From: Pseudaeromonas paramecii
Lineage (GTDB): Bacteria > Pseudomonadota > Gammaproteobacteria > Enterobacterales > Aeromonadaceae
Length of the DNA: 64,000 nt
Assembly (NCBI RefSeq): GCF_039540575.1
Contig: NZ_BAABFC010000009.1
Location: 248,001 to 312,000 of the forward strand
Direction: 5' to 3'
Below are positions 34,498 to 43,429 of this stretch, piece by piece. How positions within the stretch are numbered: the stretch's first letter is position 1; each line of letters starts with the position of its first letter. The notes under the pieces were generated by a model. That model was given only the letters and a program-made list of their open reading frames with translations, searched no databases and was not told the origin of the DNA. Position numbers and translations under genes: made by a program.

Positions 34498-34521
34498 AAA
34501 AGCCCCGGTCTCGGGGCTTTT
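34498..34521. terminator. Bidirectional terminator between the small gene and kdsA
   Basis: Ten-bp stem AAAAGCCCCG / CGGGGCTTTT with a GTCT loop; T-runs on both sides. Confidence 0.88.
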
Positions 34522-34561
34522 CTTTACCTGCCTGAAGCGGGCAGCCTGTGGCAACAGATTC

Positions 34562-35416
34562 TTAGCAGCGGGTGTCCAGCGGTTCAAACCCTTTCACCAG
34601 GCTGTCGATGGCCTGCATCTGGGCCAAGAAGGGCTCCAGCTTATCCAGCGGCAGGGCGCTGGGACCGTCGCAACGCGCACCATCCGGGTCCGGATGGGAT
34701 TCGATAAACAGACCCGCCAGCCCCACCGCCATGCCGGCGCGGGCCAGCTCGGCCACCTGCTCGCGGCGGCCACCGGAGGCCGCCCCCAGGGGATCGCGGC
34801 ACTGCAGGGCATGGGTCACATCGAAGATCACCGGTGAGCCGCCACTGGCCTGCTTCATCACGCCAAAGCCCAGCATGTCCACCACCAGGTTGTCATAGCC
34901 AAAGTTCACCCCGCGCTCGCACAGGATCACCCGCTCGTTACCACACTCGGCAAACTTCTCGACTATGTTCTTCACCTGACCCGGGCTGAGGAACTGGGGC
35001 TTCTTCACGTTGATCACGTTGCCGGTACGGGCCAGAGCCTCGACCAGATCCGTCTGGCGGGCCAGGAAGGCCGGCAGCTGCAGCACATCCACCACCTCGG
35101 ACACCGGCTTGGCCTGGTGCGGCTCGTGCACGTCCGTGATGAGAGCAACCTGGAAGGTGCGCTTGATCTCCTCGAAGATCTTCAGCCCCTCCTCCAGCCC
35201 AGGCCCCCGATAGGAGTGCACGGAGGAGCGATTGGCCTTGTCCCAGCTGGCCTTGAACACCAGAGGGATGCCCAGCTTGCTGGTAACTTCCACATAGCGC
35301 TCGCAGATGCGCAGGGCCAGATCCCGCGACTCCAGCACGTTCATGCCGCCAAACAGCACGAAGGGCTGATCGTTGGCTACCTTGATCCCATTGTCGAGGG
35401 TGACGACCTTTTGCAT
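34562..35416 (-). CDS. kdsA: KdsA, KDO-8-phosphate synthase
   Basis: Condenses phosphoenolpyruvate with arabinose 5-phosphate to make KDO 8-phosphate for the LPS inner core. From ATG 35416 (AGGAGG upstream) the product is 284 residues, E. coli length, starting MQKVVTLDNGIKVANDQPFV. Substrate motifs FKASWDKANRSS and the HEPHQ-type metal site (VHEPHQAKP) are visible. An open frame reaching 35593 overlaps sirB1 and is rejected as start. Last gene of hemA-prfA-prmC-sirB1-kdsA. Confidence 0.97.
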   Translation of the reverse strand: MQKVVTLDNGIKVANDQPFVLFGGMNVLESRDLALRICERYVEVTSKLGIPLVFKASWDKANRSSVHSYRGPGLEEGLKIFEEIKRTFQVALITDVHEPHQAKPVSEVVDVLQLPAFLARQTDLVEALARTGNVINVKKPQFLSPGQVKNIVEKFAECGNERVILCERGVNFGYDNLVVDMLGFGVMKQASGGSPVIFDVTHALQCRDPLGAASGGRREQVAELARAGMAVGLAGLFIESHPDPDGARCDGPSALPLDKLEPFLAQMQAIDSLVKGFEPLDTRC

Positions 35417-35429
35417 CCTGGATGCCTCC

Positions 35430-36230
35430 TTAATGAATAACCTGCGGCAGCTCTGCCAACCGCGATACCTGCCCCTTGAGCAAGTCTGCCAGCGGATCCG
35501 CCGGGCAGTGCTTGATGAAGTGGCGAAAATCTTCCGCTGCCTGATGCGGACAGTCCAGTTGTTCGTAGATAAAACCGCGATCCCGCCGTTCATAGGGATC
35601 GTCCGGGTCCAGCGTCAGCAGCAGCTGACAGCTGCGCAACGCCTCGGCATGAGCCTGTTGCGCCAGGGCGGCGGACTTGCTGACGTTGATGAGCCGCTGC
35701 AGTATCTCCCGCTGGCTGGCTGGCTTGAGGTGCTTGGCCTCAAGCCTAGCCAGATCCCCCAGGGCGCCCCGTAGACGCAGCTGCAATTCGGCCCGGCTCA
35801 AGGACCGCCCTTCGAAGGGGTCGAAATAGACGGGCCGCTCGCCGTCGAGTCGCAGCAGGAAGTTACCCGGAAAGCAGATCCCCGCCACCGAGAGTCCAAG
35901 CCGACGTCCCAGATGGATCAGCAGTATCCCCAGGGTCACGGGTATGCCCTGCCGCCGCAGCAAGACCCGATCCAGCAGGCTGTGATCCAGGGTGTAGAAG
36001 GCCCGCCAATCGCCGCCAAAGCCCAGCTCGCCGTAGAAGCGGCTCACCAGGGCCTCCCAACGCAGGGCACCGGGCAGCATCAGCAAGGGCGGCAGCAGCT
36101 CGGCCCGCAAGGCCGCCAGGGCCTGCATGGCCGCCGGCAGCCGCCCCAACTGGCCGATATCTTCGGCGGCCAGCAAGGCCAGCTGCGCCAGATCCTCGCT
36201 CTCCAGATCCAGCTGTTCGGTCAGATACAT
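35430..36230 (-). CDS. sirB1: SirB1 family protein
   Basis: Transglutaminase-like/TPR protein of unknown function. From ATG 36230 (GGGAGG upstream) it has 266 residues, with the family core RRQGIPVTLGILLIHLGRRL and AGICFPGNFLLRL, and helical repeats at the C-terminus. It overlaps the end of prmC by ten bases. In enterics sirB2, a small membrane protein gene, lies between prmC and sirB1; it is absent here. Confidence 0.88.
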   Translation of the reverse strand: MYLTEQLDLESEDLAQLALLAAEDIGQLGRLPAAMQALAALRAELLPPLLMLPGALRWEALVSRFYGELGFGGDWRAFYTLDHSLLDRVLLRRQGIPVTLGILLIHLGRRLGLSVAGICFPGNFLLRLDGERPVYFDPFEGRSLSRAELQLRLRGALGDLARLEAKHLKPASQREILQRLINVSKSAALAQQAHAEALRSCQLLLTLDPDDPYERRDRGFIYEQLDCPHQAAEDFRHFIKHCPADPLADLLKGQVSRLAELPQVIH

Positions 36231-37087
36231 GGCACCTCCCGTAGGAGATCGTCGGTGGCCGGCCATTGGCCCAGGCTGACCCGCTCCTGGTCGCCATAGT
36301 CCCGACAGGTTTCAACCTGCACGAAGCCCCGCGCGCTGAGCAGTTGCCGCACCGCCATGCCCTGCTGCCAACCGTGCTCCAGCAAGAGCCAGCCGCCGGG
36401 CAGCAGGTGATCCGGCGCAAGCTGGATGATGTGGCGCAGATCCGCCAGTCCCTGTTCCTGTGCCACCAGGGCGCTGGCGGGTTCAAAGCGCACGTCGCCC
36501 TGGGCCAGGTGGGGATCCGCCCCATCGATATAGGGGGGGTTGCTGGCAATCAGGGCAAAGCGCTGGCCGGCCAGCGGGCCAAACCAGCTACCCTGGCGCA
36601 ATTCCAGCGGCAGGTTCAGCGCCGCACTGTTGCGACGGGCCAACGTCAGCGCCGCCTCACTGAACTCCACCGCCCACACGGGGCGAGCAGGGCGCTCGGA
36701 CTTGATGGCCAGGGCGATGGCACCTGTGCCGGTCCCCAGATCCAGCACAGGCTCGGTGCCGTCAACCGGCAGGCGCGCCAGGGCCTGCTCCACCAACACC
36801 TCGGTATCCGGACGCGGGATCAAGGTGCTGGCGTCCACCATCAGGGGCAACGACCAGAACTCCCGCCGGCCCAGCAGATGGGCCACCGGCTCGCCCGCCA
36901 CCCGCCGCGCCGCCAATGCCTGCAGCCGCGCCCACTGTGCGGCATCGAGCTCGCGCTCCGGCCAGGTGAACAGATAGGTTCGACTGCAGTCCAACACGGC
37001 ACACAGCAGGCAATCGGCATCCAGCGCCGCCGACTCACTGTGCACCAGCTGATCCATGAGCCAGGCCCGGGCGGCGTCGATGCGCAT
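36221..37087 (-). CDS. prmC: PrmC (HemK), release factor glutamine methyltransferase
   Basis: Methylates the Gln of the GGQ motif in RF1 and RF2. From ATG 37087 it has 288 residues, with the SAM site DLGTGTGAIALAI and the catalytic NPPY in ASNPPYIDGADP. The A of the prfA stop TGA is the first base of the prmC ATG, tight translational coupling to its own substrate gene. A TTG one codon upstream is possible but less likely. Confidence 0.95.
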   Translation of the reverse strand: MRIDAARAWLMDQLVHSESAALDADCLLCAVLDCSRTYLFTWPERELDAAQWARLQALAARRVAGEPVAHLLGRREFWSLPLMVDASTLIPRPDTEVLVEQALARLPVDGTEPVLDLGTGTGAIALAIKSERPARPVWAVEFSEAALTLARRNSAALNLPLELRQGSWFGPLAGQRFALIASNPPYIDGADPHLAQGDVRFEPASALVAQEQGLADLRHIIQLAPDHLLPGGWLLLEHGWQQGMAVRQLLSARGFVQVETCRDYGDQERVSLGQWPATDDLLREVPCI

Positions 37088-38175
37088 CAATAGCCTTCCG
37101 ACAGATTGGCCAGCTGATCCGCCTGGTATTCCTGGATGAGGGGCTGCAGCAGGCAGTCCAGATCCCCTTCCATCACCTCGGCCAGGCGATACAGGGTCAG
37201 GTTGATGCGGTGATCGCTCACCCGGCCCTGGGGGTAGTTGTAGGTGCGGATCCGGTCGGAGCGATCACCTGAGCTCAAAATGCTCTGGCGGACATCCGCC
37301 TCGGCGGCCCGCCGCTTGTCTTCTTCCAGCTGCTCCAGACGGGCGGCCAGCACCGCCATGGCCTTGGCGCGGTTCTTGTGCTGGGAGCGCTCATCCTGAC
37401 ACTCCACCACCAGGCCGGTGGGCAGGTGGGTGATACGGATGGCCGAGTCGGTCTTGTTGATGTGCTGTCCGCCGGCACCGGAGGCGCGGAAGGTGTCGAT
37501 GCGCAGATCCGCCGGGTTGATGTCCGGCATCTGCGCCTCGGGGATCTCCGGCATCACCATGACGGTACAGGCGGAGGTGTGGATGCGGCCCTGGGATTCG
37601 GTTTCCGGCACCCGCTGCACTCTGTGGCCACCGGACTCGAACTTCATGCGGCCATAGACCTTGTCGCCTTCGAGCCGGGCGATGACTTCCTTGAAGCCGC
37701 CGTGCTCCCCCTCGTTGGCACTCACCAGCTCCAGCCGCCAGCCGCAACGCTCGGCATAACGGGAGTAGAGGCGGAACATGTCGCCGGCGAAGATGGCCGC
37801 CTCGTCGCCACCGGCCCCGGCGCGGATTTCCAGGAAGCAGTTGCTGTCATCCTTGGGATCCTTGGGCAGCAGCAGGATCTGCAGCTGCTGGGCCAGCTGT
37901 TCCAGCTGTTCCTTGGCCGGCGCCAGCTCTTCCTGGGCCATGGCCTTCATCTCGGCGTCGTCACCATTGAGCATCTCCTCAATGGCATCCAGATCGGCCT
38001 GGGCCTGCTGATAGGCGCGAAAACCCAGCACCACCTCTTCGAGCTGGGCATACTCCCGGGTCAGGTTGCGAAACCGCTCCTGATCGCTCACCACATCGGG
38101 TTCGCCCAGCAGGGCCTGCACTTCTTCGTAACGCTCCATCAAGCCTTCCAGCTTGCGGATCACGGATGCTTTCAT
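37087..38175 (-). CDS. prfA: Peptide chain release factor 1
   Basis: Reads UAA and UAG stop codons. The 362 residues contain the GGQ motif (GAGGQHINKTDSAIR) and a PET tripeptide in RVPETESQGRIHTS, the PxT anticodon-like element of RF1 (E. coli has PAT). Between hemA and prmC, as in enterics. Confidence 0.97.
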   Translation of the reverse strand: MKASVIRKLEGLMERYEEVQALLGEPDVVSDQERFRNLTREYAQLEEVVLGFRAYQQAQADLDAIEEMLNGDDAEMKAMAQEELAPAKEQLEQLAQQLQILLLPKDPKDDSNCFLEIRAGAGGDEAAIFAGDMFRLYSRYAERCGWRLELVSANEGEHGGFKEVIARLEGDKVYGRMKFESGGHRVQRVPETESQGRIHTSACTVMVMPEIPEAQMPDINPADLRIDTFRASGAGGQHINKTDSAIRITHLPTGLVVECQDERSQHKNRAKAMAVLAARLEQLEEDKRRAAEADVRQSILSSGDRSDRIRTYNYPQGRVSDHRINLTLYRLAEVMEGDLDCLLQPLIQEYQADQLANLSEGY

Positions 38176-38220
38176 CGTCTCTTGGTCTCGATAGGGTCGG
38201 GTCGTACCCGAAAAATGGGG

Positions 38221-39477
38221 CTAATGGGACTCCAGTCCCAGGGCCTGGCTCAACAGGGCCAGCGCCTCGCTATCCTGCCGCTGGGCCGCCTCGCGCAAGG
38301 CCGCGGTAGGATGGTGTTGCAACTTGTGGGTGAGGCGATGAGCCAGGCCAGAGAGCACCTCGGCCGGCGCCTCCCCCTGAGCCAGGGCCTGCAGCGCCCG
38401 GGCCAGCTCCTGCTGCTGCCAGCGTTCGCCCTGATCGCGAAAGCGGCGGATCAGCACCTGGGAGTCCAGGCCGGCGAACCAGGCCATGAAATCATCCCGC
38501 GCCTCCCCGATCAGAAGCTCTGCCTGACGGGCGGCCTGCAGACGGGAACTCTGATTCTCTTCGATGATGGACTGCAGATCGTCCACCGCATACAGGTAGG
38601 CATCCGCCAGCTCGGCCACCTCGGGTTCCACATCCCGGGGCACCGCCAGATCGATGAGCAGCATGGGTCGGTGGCGCCGCTGCTTGAGGGCTCGCTCGAC
38701 GAGGCCCTTGCCCAGAATGGGCAGCGGGCTGGCGGTGGAGCTGATCACCAGATCCACCTGGGGCAGCACCTCGGGGATCTCGTTCAAGGTGATCACATCG
38801 GCCCCCCACTCCCCGGCCACCGCCTGGGCCCGGGCCAGGGTGCGGTTGGCCACCGTCAGCCCAGTGGCCCCCTGGGCCACCAGGTGCTTGCCCACCAGCT
38901 CAATGGTCTCACCGGCGCCGATGAGCAGCACCCTGAGCTTGGCCAGATCGGCGAAGATCTGCCGGGCCAGACTCACCGCCACATAGGCCACCGACACGCC
39001 GTGGGCGCCGATGCCGGTTTCGGTGCGCACCCGCTTGGCCACGCTGAAGGTGCGATCCAGCAGCCGACCCAGCAGCGCCCGGATGGCACCTTGCTCCCGG
39101 GCCGAGGCCAGGGCCTGCTTGAGCTGCCCCAGGATCTGCGGCTCCCCCAGCACCAGCGAGTCTAGGCCACAGGCCACCCGCATCAGGTGGCGCACCGCCT
39201 CCCCATCCAGGTGCTGGTAGAGCGCCGGTTCCAGCTCGGCGGCGTTGACCTTCTGGTATTCTCCCAGCCAGCGCCGCACCCCCTCCGCCGCCCCGGCCTG
39301 CACGCAGCAGTACAATTCGGTGCGGTTGCAGGTGGACAGAATGGCCGCCTCGGCCACCCCCGGCTGGGCCAACAGGGCCGGCAGGGCGTCGCTGAGCATC
39401 TCGGGGCCAAAGGTCAGCCGCTCCCGCAACGAGAGGGAGGCCGAGGTGTGATTGACGCCGAGCACAAGCAATTGCAT
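38221..39477 (-). CDS. hemA: Glutamyl-tRNA reductase
   Basis: First committed enzyme of tetrapyrrole synthesis: reduces Glu-tRNA to glutamate 1-semialdehyde, which HemL (also in this window) turns into ALA. From ATG 39477 the product is 418 residues, starting MQLLVLGVNHTSASLSLRER; the catalytic Cys50 lies in STCNRTELY and the NADPH domain carries LLIGAGETIELVG. The open frame extends upstream to 39603 across the lolB promoter and is not used. It diverges from lolB. Confidence 0.97.
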   Translation of the reverse strand: MQLLVLGVNHTSASLSLRERLTFGPEMLSDALPALLAQPGVAEAAILSTCNRTELYCCVQAGAAEGVRRWLGEYQKVNAAELEPALYQHLDGEAVRHLMRVACGLDSLVLGEPQILGQLKQALASAREQGAIRALLGRLLDRTFSVAKRVRTETGIGAHGVSVAYVAVSLARQIFADLAKLRVLLIGAGETIELVGKHLVAQGATGLTVANRTLARAQAVAGEWGADVITLNEIPEVLPQVDLVISSTASPLPILGKGLVERALKQRRHRPMLLIDLAVPRDVEPEVAELADAYLYAVDDLQSIIEENQSSRLQAARQAELLIGEARDDFMAWFAGLDSQVLIRRFRDQGERWQQQELARALQALAQGEAPAEVLSGLAHRLTHKLQHHPTAALREAAQRQDSEALALLSQALGLESH

Positions 39478-39542
39478 GAAAAGAGGGAGTTTACCGCGCA
39501 AATAACCGTTGAGCGGCCATTCTACCGAAAAAGCGGCAGGGT

Positions 39543-39570
39543 TTGAAAGCCGAGGGCCTGGGCCTATACT
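39543..39570 (+). promoter_or_regulatory. lolB-ispE-prs promoter
   Basis: TTGAAA (39543-39548), 16-base spacer, TATACT (39565-39570), 25 bases before the lolB GTG. Strong sigma-70 match. Confidence 0.7.
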
Positions 39571-39595
39571 GTCCGCCTCTTGTCCTGGAGGTGCC

Positions 39596-40189
39596 GTGTC
39601 CATCTTTCGCTACGTTCTGCTGGCCCTGAGCCTGCTGCTGACCGCCTGTCAGCAACCCGTCCCCCACTACAGCGCCCAGCAATGGGAGGCCCAACGTCCA
39701 CGGGTGGAAGCCCTGACCCAGTGGAGCCTCAACGGCAAGCTGGCCATCGTCACCGCCAAGAAGAAGGGCTCGTTGCGCCTGTTCTGGCAGCAAAACGGTG
39801 ACGACTACCGCCTGAACCTCTCTACCGTGCTGGGCACCCGGGTGCTGGAGCTGAGCCGTCAGGGCAACCGCATCCTGCTGACCGACGAGGACGGCAAGGA
39901 GCATGTCTCCAACGATCCGGCGCTGCTCATCTACCGCCTCACCGGTTGGCTGCTGCCCATCGACGAACTGCCCACCTGGATCAAGGGGCTGCCGGGCGCC
40001 GCCCAGTATGGCCTGAGCCAGGATGGCCAGCTGGCCTGGGTGCAGGACAACCAGTGGCAGCTGACCTACCAGGAGTTCGCCAGCCAGACCTCGGGCCAGG
40101 GGGAGCTGCGGCTGCCGACGCGCCTGGATCTCAAGGGGCCGGACACCCGCTTGAAGCTCATGATCAACCAATGGAACCTGCAACCATGA
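39596..40189 (+). CDS. lolB: LolB outer-membrane lipoprotein receptor
   Basis: Takes lipoproteins from LolA and inserts them in the outer membrane. GTG 39596 is chosen (CTGGAGGT upstream); it starts a lipoprotein signal (SIFRYVLLALSLLLTAC, lipid-bearing Cys18). The 197-residue product has the LolB core with WSLNGKLAIVTAKKKGSLRL. A start at 39509 would precede the promoter. Coupled to ispE by an ATGA overlap. Confidence 0.94.
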   Translation: MSIFRYVLLALSLLLTACQQPVPHYSAQQWEAQRPRVEALTQWSLNGKLAIVTAKKKGSLRLFWQQNGDDYRLNLSTVLGTRVLELSRQGNRILLTDEDGKEHVSNDPALLIYRLTGWLLPIDELPTWIKGLPGAAQYGLSQDGQLAWVQDNQWQLTYQEFASQTSGQGELRLPTRLDLKGPDTRLKLMINQWNLQP

Positions 40190-41037
40190 CGCTGCCGACC
40201 CGCTGGCCGGCACCGGCCAAGCTCAACCTCTTCCTGCACATCAACGGCCGCCGGGCCGATGGCTACCATGAGCTGCAGACCCTGTTCATCTTTCTCGATC
40301 ATGGCGACTGGCTGAGCTTTGCCGTGGACGAGTCCGATGCCATCCGCCTCGAGCCGGCCCTGCCCGGCGTGCCCTTGGAGCAGAACCTCATCTACCGGGC
40401 GGCGGCCCTGCTCAAGGCCAGCCAGTCCCGCCCCCTGGGGGTCACCATCACCTTGGACAAGCGACTGCCCATGGGCGGCGGCATCGGCGGCGGCAGCTCG
40501 GATGCCGCCACGACCCTGGTGGCGCTCAATCGGTTGTGGGATCTCAAGCTGGATGACGAGACGCTGGCCGAGCTGGGCCGCCAGCTGGGGGCCGACGTAC
40601 CTGTGTTTGTGCGAGGTCACGCCGCCTTTGCCGAAGGGGTGGGCGAAAAGCTGCAGCCGGTGACGGTACCGCAGAAGTGGTACCTGGTGCTGGTGCCGCC
40701 GGTGCATGTCTCCACCGCCGCCATCTTCACGGATCCGGAACTGCCGCGGGACACCCCCAAATACAGCTGGGCGACACTGCAGGAAATGGACTGGAAAAAC
40801 GATTGCCAGGAGCTGGTTAAAAAGCGCCACCCCGAGGTTGCCAATGCGCTGAGCTGGTTGCTAGAATACGCGCCGTCAAGAATGACGGGGACCGGCGCTT
40901 GCGTTTTTGCGGAGTTTGAAACGGAATCGGCGGCCCGGAAAGTCTTGGCAAATGCGCCGAATTGGCTACAGGGGTTTGTAGCACAAGGGGTAAACCTATC
41001 ACCCCTTCGCTCCGGTTTGCAACCCGTTTGTGCTTGA
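40186..41037 (+). CDS. ispE: IspE, CDP-ME kinase
   Basis: Phosphorylates 4-diphosphocytidyl-2-C-methylerythritol in the MEP pathway. From ATG 40186 it has 283 residues with the GHMP-kinase loop PMGGGIGGGSSDAATTL (about 97-113) and an N-terminal PAPAKLNLFLHI. The longer frame to 39946 overlaps lolB and is not used. Third MEP-related function in the window together with dxr and uppS. Confidence 0.96.
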   Translation: MTLPTRWPAPAKLNLFLHINGRRADGYHELQTLFIFLDHGDWLSFAVDESDAIRLEPALPGVPLEQNLIYRAAALLKASQSRPLGVTITLDKRLPMGGGIGGGSSDAATTLVALNRLWDLKLDDETLAELGRQLGADVPVFVRGHAAFAEGVGEKLQPVTVPQKWYLVLVPPVHVSTAAIFTDPELPRDTPKYSWATLQEMDWKNDCQELVKKRHPEVANALSWLLEYAPSRMTGTGACVFAEFETESAARKVLANAPNWLQGFVAQGVNLSPLRSGLQPVCA

Positions 41038-41121
41038 CGCATGTCAAGTTTCCGCCCCCCCTTGTGGTCTTGGATGGCCCCCGCCTGACCCCCCACAGGA
41101 CGCAACCCAGAGGTTAATACC

Positions 41122-42069
41122 GTGCCTGACATGAAGCTGTTTACCGGTAACGCCACACCGGAACTGGCCCAGAAAATCGCAGATCGTCTCTTTAGCAAGC
41201 TCGGCAGCGCCGCTGTCGGCCGCTTCAGCGACGGCGAAATCAGCGTACAGATCAACGAGAATGTACGCGGCGGCGACATCTTTATCATCCAATCCACCTG
41301 TGCTCCCACCAATGACAACCTGATGGAACTGATTGTCATGGTGGATGCTATGCGTCGCGCCTCTGCAGGCCGGATCACCGCTGTGATCCCCTACTTCGGT
41401 TATGCCCGTCAGGACCGTCGTGTCCGCTCCGCCCGGGTGCCCATCACCGCCAAGGTAGTGGCCGACTTCCTGTCCAGCGTCGGGGTTGACCGTGTGCTGA
41501 CCGTGGATCTGCACGCCGAACAAATTCAGGGCTTCTTCGACGTACCGGTGGACAACGTGTTTGGCAGCCCAGTGCTGATCGAAGACATGAAGGCCCGTGA
41601 GCTGCACGATCCCGTGGTGGTCTCGCCGGACATCGGTGGTGTGGTGCGCGCCCGTGCCATCGCCAAGCTGCTGGACGATACCGACATCGCCATCATCGAC
41701 AAGCGTCGTCCCCGCGCCAACGTCTCCCAGGTCATGCACCTGATCGGTGACGTCAAGGACCGCGACTGCATCATTGTCGACGACATGATCGACACCGGTG
41801 GTACCCTGTGCAAGGCCGCCGAAGCCCTCAAGGAGCGCGGTGCCCGTCGGGTGTTTGCCTATGCCACCCACCCTGTGTTCTCCGGCAATGCCGCCCAGAA
41901 CATTGCCGACTCCGTGATCGACGAGGTGATCATCACCGACTCCATCCCGCTGTCCGATGCCATCAAGGCCGTGGGCAAGGTGAAGCAGCTGACCCTGGCC
42001 CCCATGCTGGCCGAGGCCATCCGCCGCATCAGCAACGAAGAATCCATCTCCGCCATGTTCCATCAATAA
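41122..42069 (+). CDS. prs: Ribose-phosphate pyrophosphokinase
   Basis: Makes PRPP from ribose 5-phosphate and ATP for nucleotides, His and Trp. The start is GTG at 41122 with AGAGG upstream; E. coli prs also uses GTG. The 315 residues start with (M)PDMKLFTGNATPELAQKIA and contain the PRPP loop DDMIDTGGT (about 220-228) and YARQDRR. The 84-base gap after ispE is C-rich, without a hairpin. Confidence 0.97.
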   Translation: MPDMKLFTGNATPELAQKIADRLFSKLGSAAVGRFSDGEISVQINENVRGGDIFIIQSTCAPTNDNLMELIVMVDAMRRASAGRITAVIPYFGYARQDRRVRSARVPITAKVVADFLSSVGVDRVLTVDLHAEQIQGFFDVPVDNVFGSPVLIEDMKARELHDPVVVSPDIGGVVRARAIAKLLDDTDIAIIDKRRPRANVSQVMHLIGDVKDRDCIIVDDMIDTGGTLCKAAEALKERGARRVFAYATHPVFSGNAAQNIADSVIDEVIITDSIPLSDAIKAVGKVKQLTLAPMLAEAIRRISNEESISAMFHQ

Positions 42070-42092
42070 GCCGGCGTGAACGATGAGAAGAA

Positions 42093-42117
42093 GGGCTCCG
42101 AAAGGAGCTCTTTTTTT
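42093..42117 (+). terminator. Terminator after prs
   Basis: Seven-bp stem GGGCTCC / GGAGCTC (one wobble) with a GAAA loop and seven T; ends lolB-ispE-prs. Confidence 0.85.
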
Positions 42118-42197
42118 ATCTTTTTTTTCTGCGGGGTCTGCTGTCCCACCGGGATTTGAGGCACACTAGCGCGGATTTTTTCTATCGGAGAGTCAAC

Positions 42198-42626
42198 GTG
42201 CGTCTTGTCCTGCTGTCCCTGCTGCTGGTGCTGGCCGGCTGTCAGGCTCCTGCCTCCAACCAGGCATCCCAGCCCAAGGTCCCCACCTTCTACAATCACT
42301 GGGAGCTGTTTGCCATCGACGCCGTCAAGGTGCCCAGGCTCAAGCCCGCCCAGCGGCTCGACGTGGATCGCAACTACATGGTCAGCGGCATGGCCGGCTG
42401 CAACCGGGTGTTTGGCCAGGGCAAGTTCGAAGCCGGCGTGCTGACCTTCGAGAACCTGAGCACCACCATGAAGATCTGCCCTGCCGAGCTTGACCGCTAT
42501 GAGCAGAGCATCACTGAGGTGCTGAGCAACGATCCCAAGGTCACCATGTACCGGGGCGATCTGGTGCTGCGGGCCAACCACAGGGTACTGCAATACCGTC
42601 TGGTGAAAGAGACCTCGTCACAATAA
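42198..42626 (+). CDS. META domain (HslJ-like) lipoprotein
   Basis: Envelope protein of unknown activity; E. coli HslJ is linked to novobiocin resistance. GTG 42198 with CGGAGAG upstream is chosen because it starts directly with the lipoprotein signal RLVLLSLLLVLAGC (lipid-bearing Cys near 15). The 142 residues contain the META core WELFAIDAVK ... SGMAGCNRVFGQGKFEAGVL and the CPAELDRYEQSI tail. A longer frame from 42156 lacks a ribosome site. Converges on ribB. Confidence 0.85.
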   Translation: MRLVLLSLLLVLAGCQAPASNQASQPKVPTFYNHWELFAIDAVKVPRLKPAQRLDVDRNYMVSGMAGCNRVFGQGKFEAGVLTFENLSTTMKICPAELDRYEQSITEVLSNDPKVTMYRGDLVLRANHRVLQYRLVKETSSQ

Positions 42627-42636
42627 GCCAGTAACG

Positions 42637-42664
42637 CAAGAGGCCACCTGTCGGTGGCCTCTTG
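42637..42664. terminator. Bidirectional terminator between META lipoprotein gene and ribB
   Basis: Twelve-bp stem CAAGAGGCCACC / GGTGGCCTCTTG with a TGTC loop; short T stretches only, so moderate strength. Confidence 0.7.
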
Positions 42665-42686
42665 GTTTACAGCGGTCGGGACAACG

Positions 42687-43340
42687 TCAGCTGGCCTCGG
42701 CCAGCTGTGCCGTCAAATAGCTCACCAGATCCTCGATGGACAGCACCAGCATGCCGTGCTCCTGAGCAAAGGCGACCGCCTCGGGCAGCCGGCCCATGGT
42801 GCCGTCGGCCAGGGTCAGCTCGCAGATCACCCCCGCCGGCCGCAGCCCCGCCAGCCGGGCCAGCTCCACCGCCGCCTCGGTATGGCCGCGACGCTGCAAT
42901 ATGCCGCCGGGTACCGCCCGCAGCGGAAACACATGGCCGGGGCGGGAGAGATCCTCGGGCTTGGCATTCGGCGCTATGGCGGTCTTGATGGTGGTCACGC
43001 GGTCCTGGGCCGACACCCCTGTGGTGACCCCCTCCTTGGCTTCGATGGAGACGGTGTAGGCGGTCTGGTTACGGCTGCCGTTGTGGCTGACCATCTGCGG
43101 CAATTCCAGGGCACGACAGGTGTCATCCGGCAGGCAGAGGCAGACGATGCCGCTGCCCTCGCGGATCATCATGGCCATCTGGGGCACCGTCAGGTGCTCG
43201 GCGGCGAAGATGAAGTCGGCTTCGTTCTCCCGATCCTCATCGTCCACCACCAGCACCCCATCACCGCGCCGCAGGGCGGCCAGGGCTAAACGTACCCGGG
43301 TATGGGCATCACCAAATTGACTAAGCAGAGACTGACTCAT
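42687..43340 (-). CDS. ribB: RibB, 3,4-dihydroxy-2-butanone 4-phosphate synthase
   Basis: Converts ribulose 5-phosphate to the four-carbon riboflavin precursor. From ATG 43340 (GAGGA upstream) it has 217 residues, single-domain type (no RibA fusion), with the acid motif VDDEDRENEADFIFAAEHL, RPGHVFPLRA and RRGHTEAAVELARLAG. An open frame to 43412 reaches into the leader and is rejected. Expression should be controlled by the FMN riboswitch in its leader. Confidence 0.96.
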   Translation of the reverse strand: MSQSLLSQFGDAHTRVRLALAALRRGDGVLVVDDEDRENEADFIFAAEHLTVPQMAMMIREGSGIVCLCLPDDTCRALELPQMVSHNGSRNQTAYTVSIEAKEGVTTGVSAQDRVTTIKTAIAPNAKPEDLSRPGHVFPLRAVPGGILQRRGHTEAAVELARLAGLRPAGVICELTLADGTMGRLPEAVAFAQEHGMLVLSIEDLVSYLTAQLAEAS

Positions 43341-43429
43341 GGTAAGGATCCTCAAAAAAGTTACCAGAATCAGGGCATGAGAGAAGGCACGGCCAAGGCC
43401 GAGTGGCAGCACAGCGGCTGCGGCAAGAA

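Noticed and set aside
37378..39165. 595-codon plus-strand frame opposite prfA and hemA
   Set aside because: Shadow frame spanning two conserved genes and their spacer; no family resemblance.
39946..40185. N-terminal extension of IspE
   Set aside because: Lies wholly inside lolB in another frame; the ATG at 40186 aligns with the family start.
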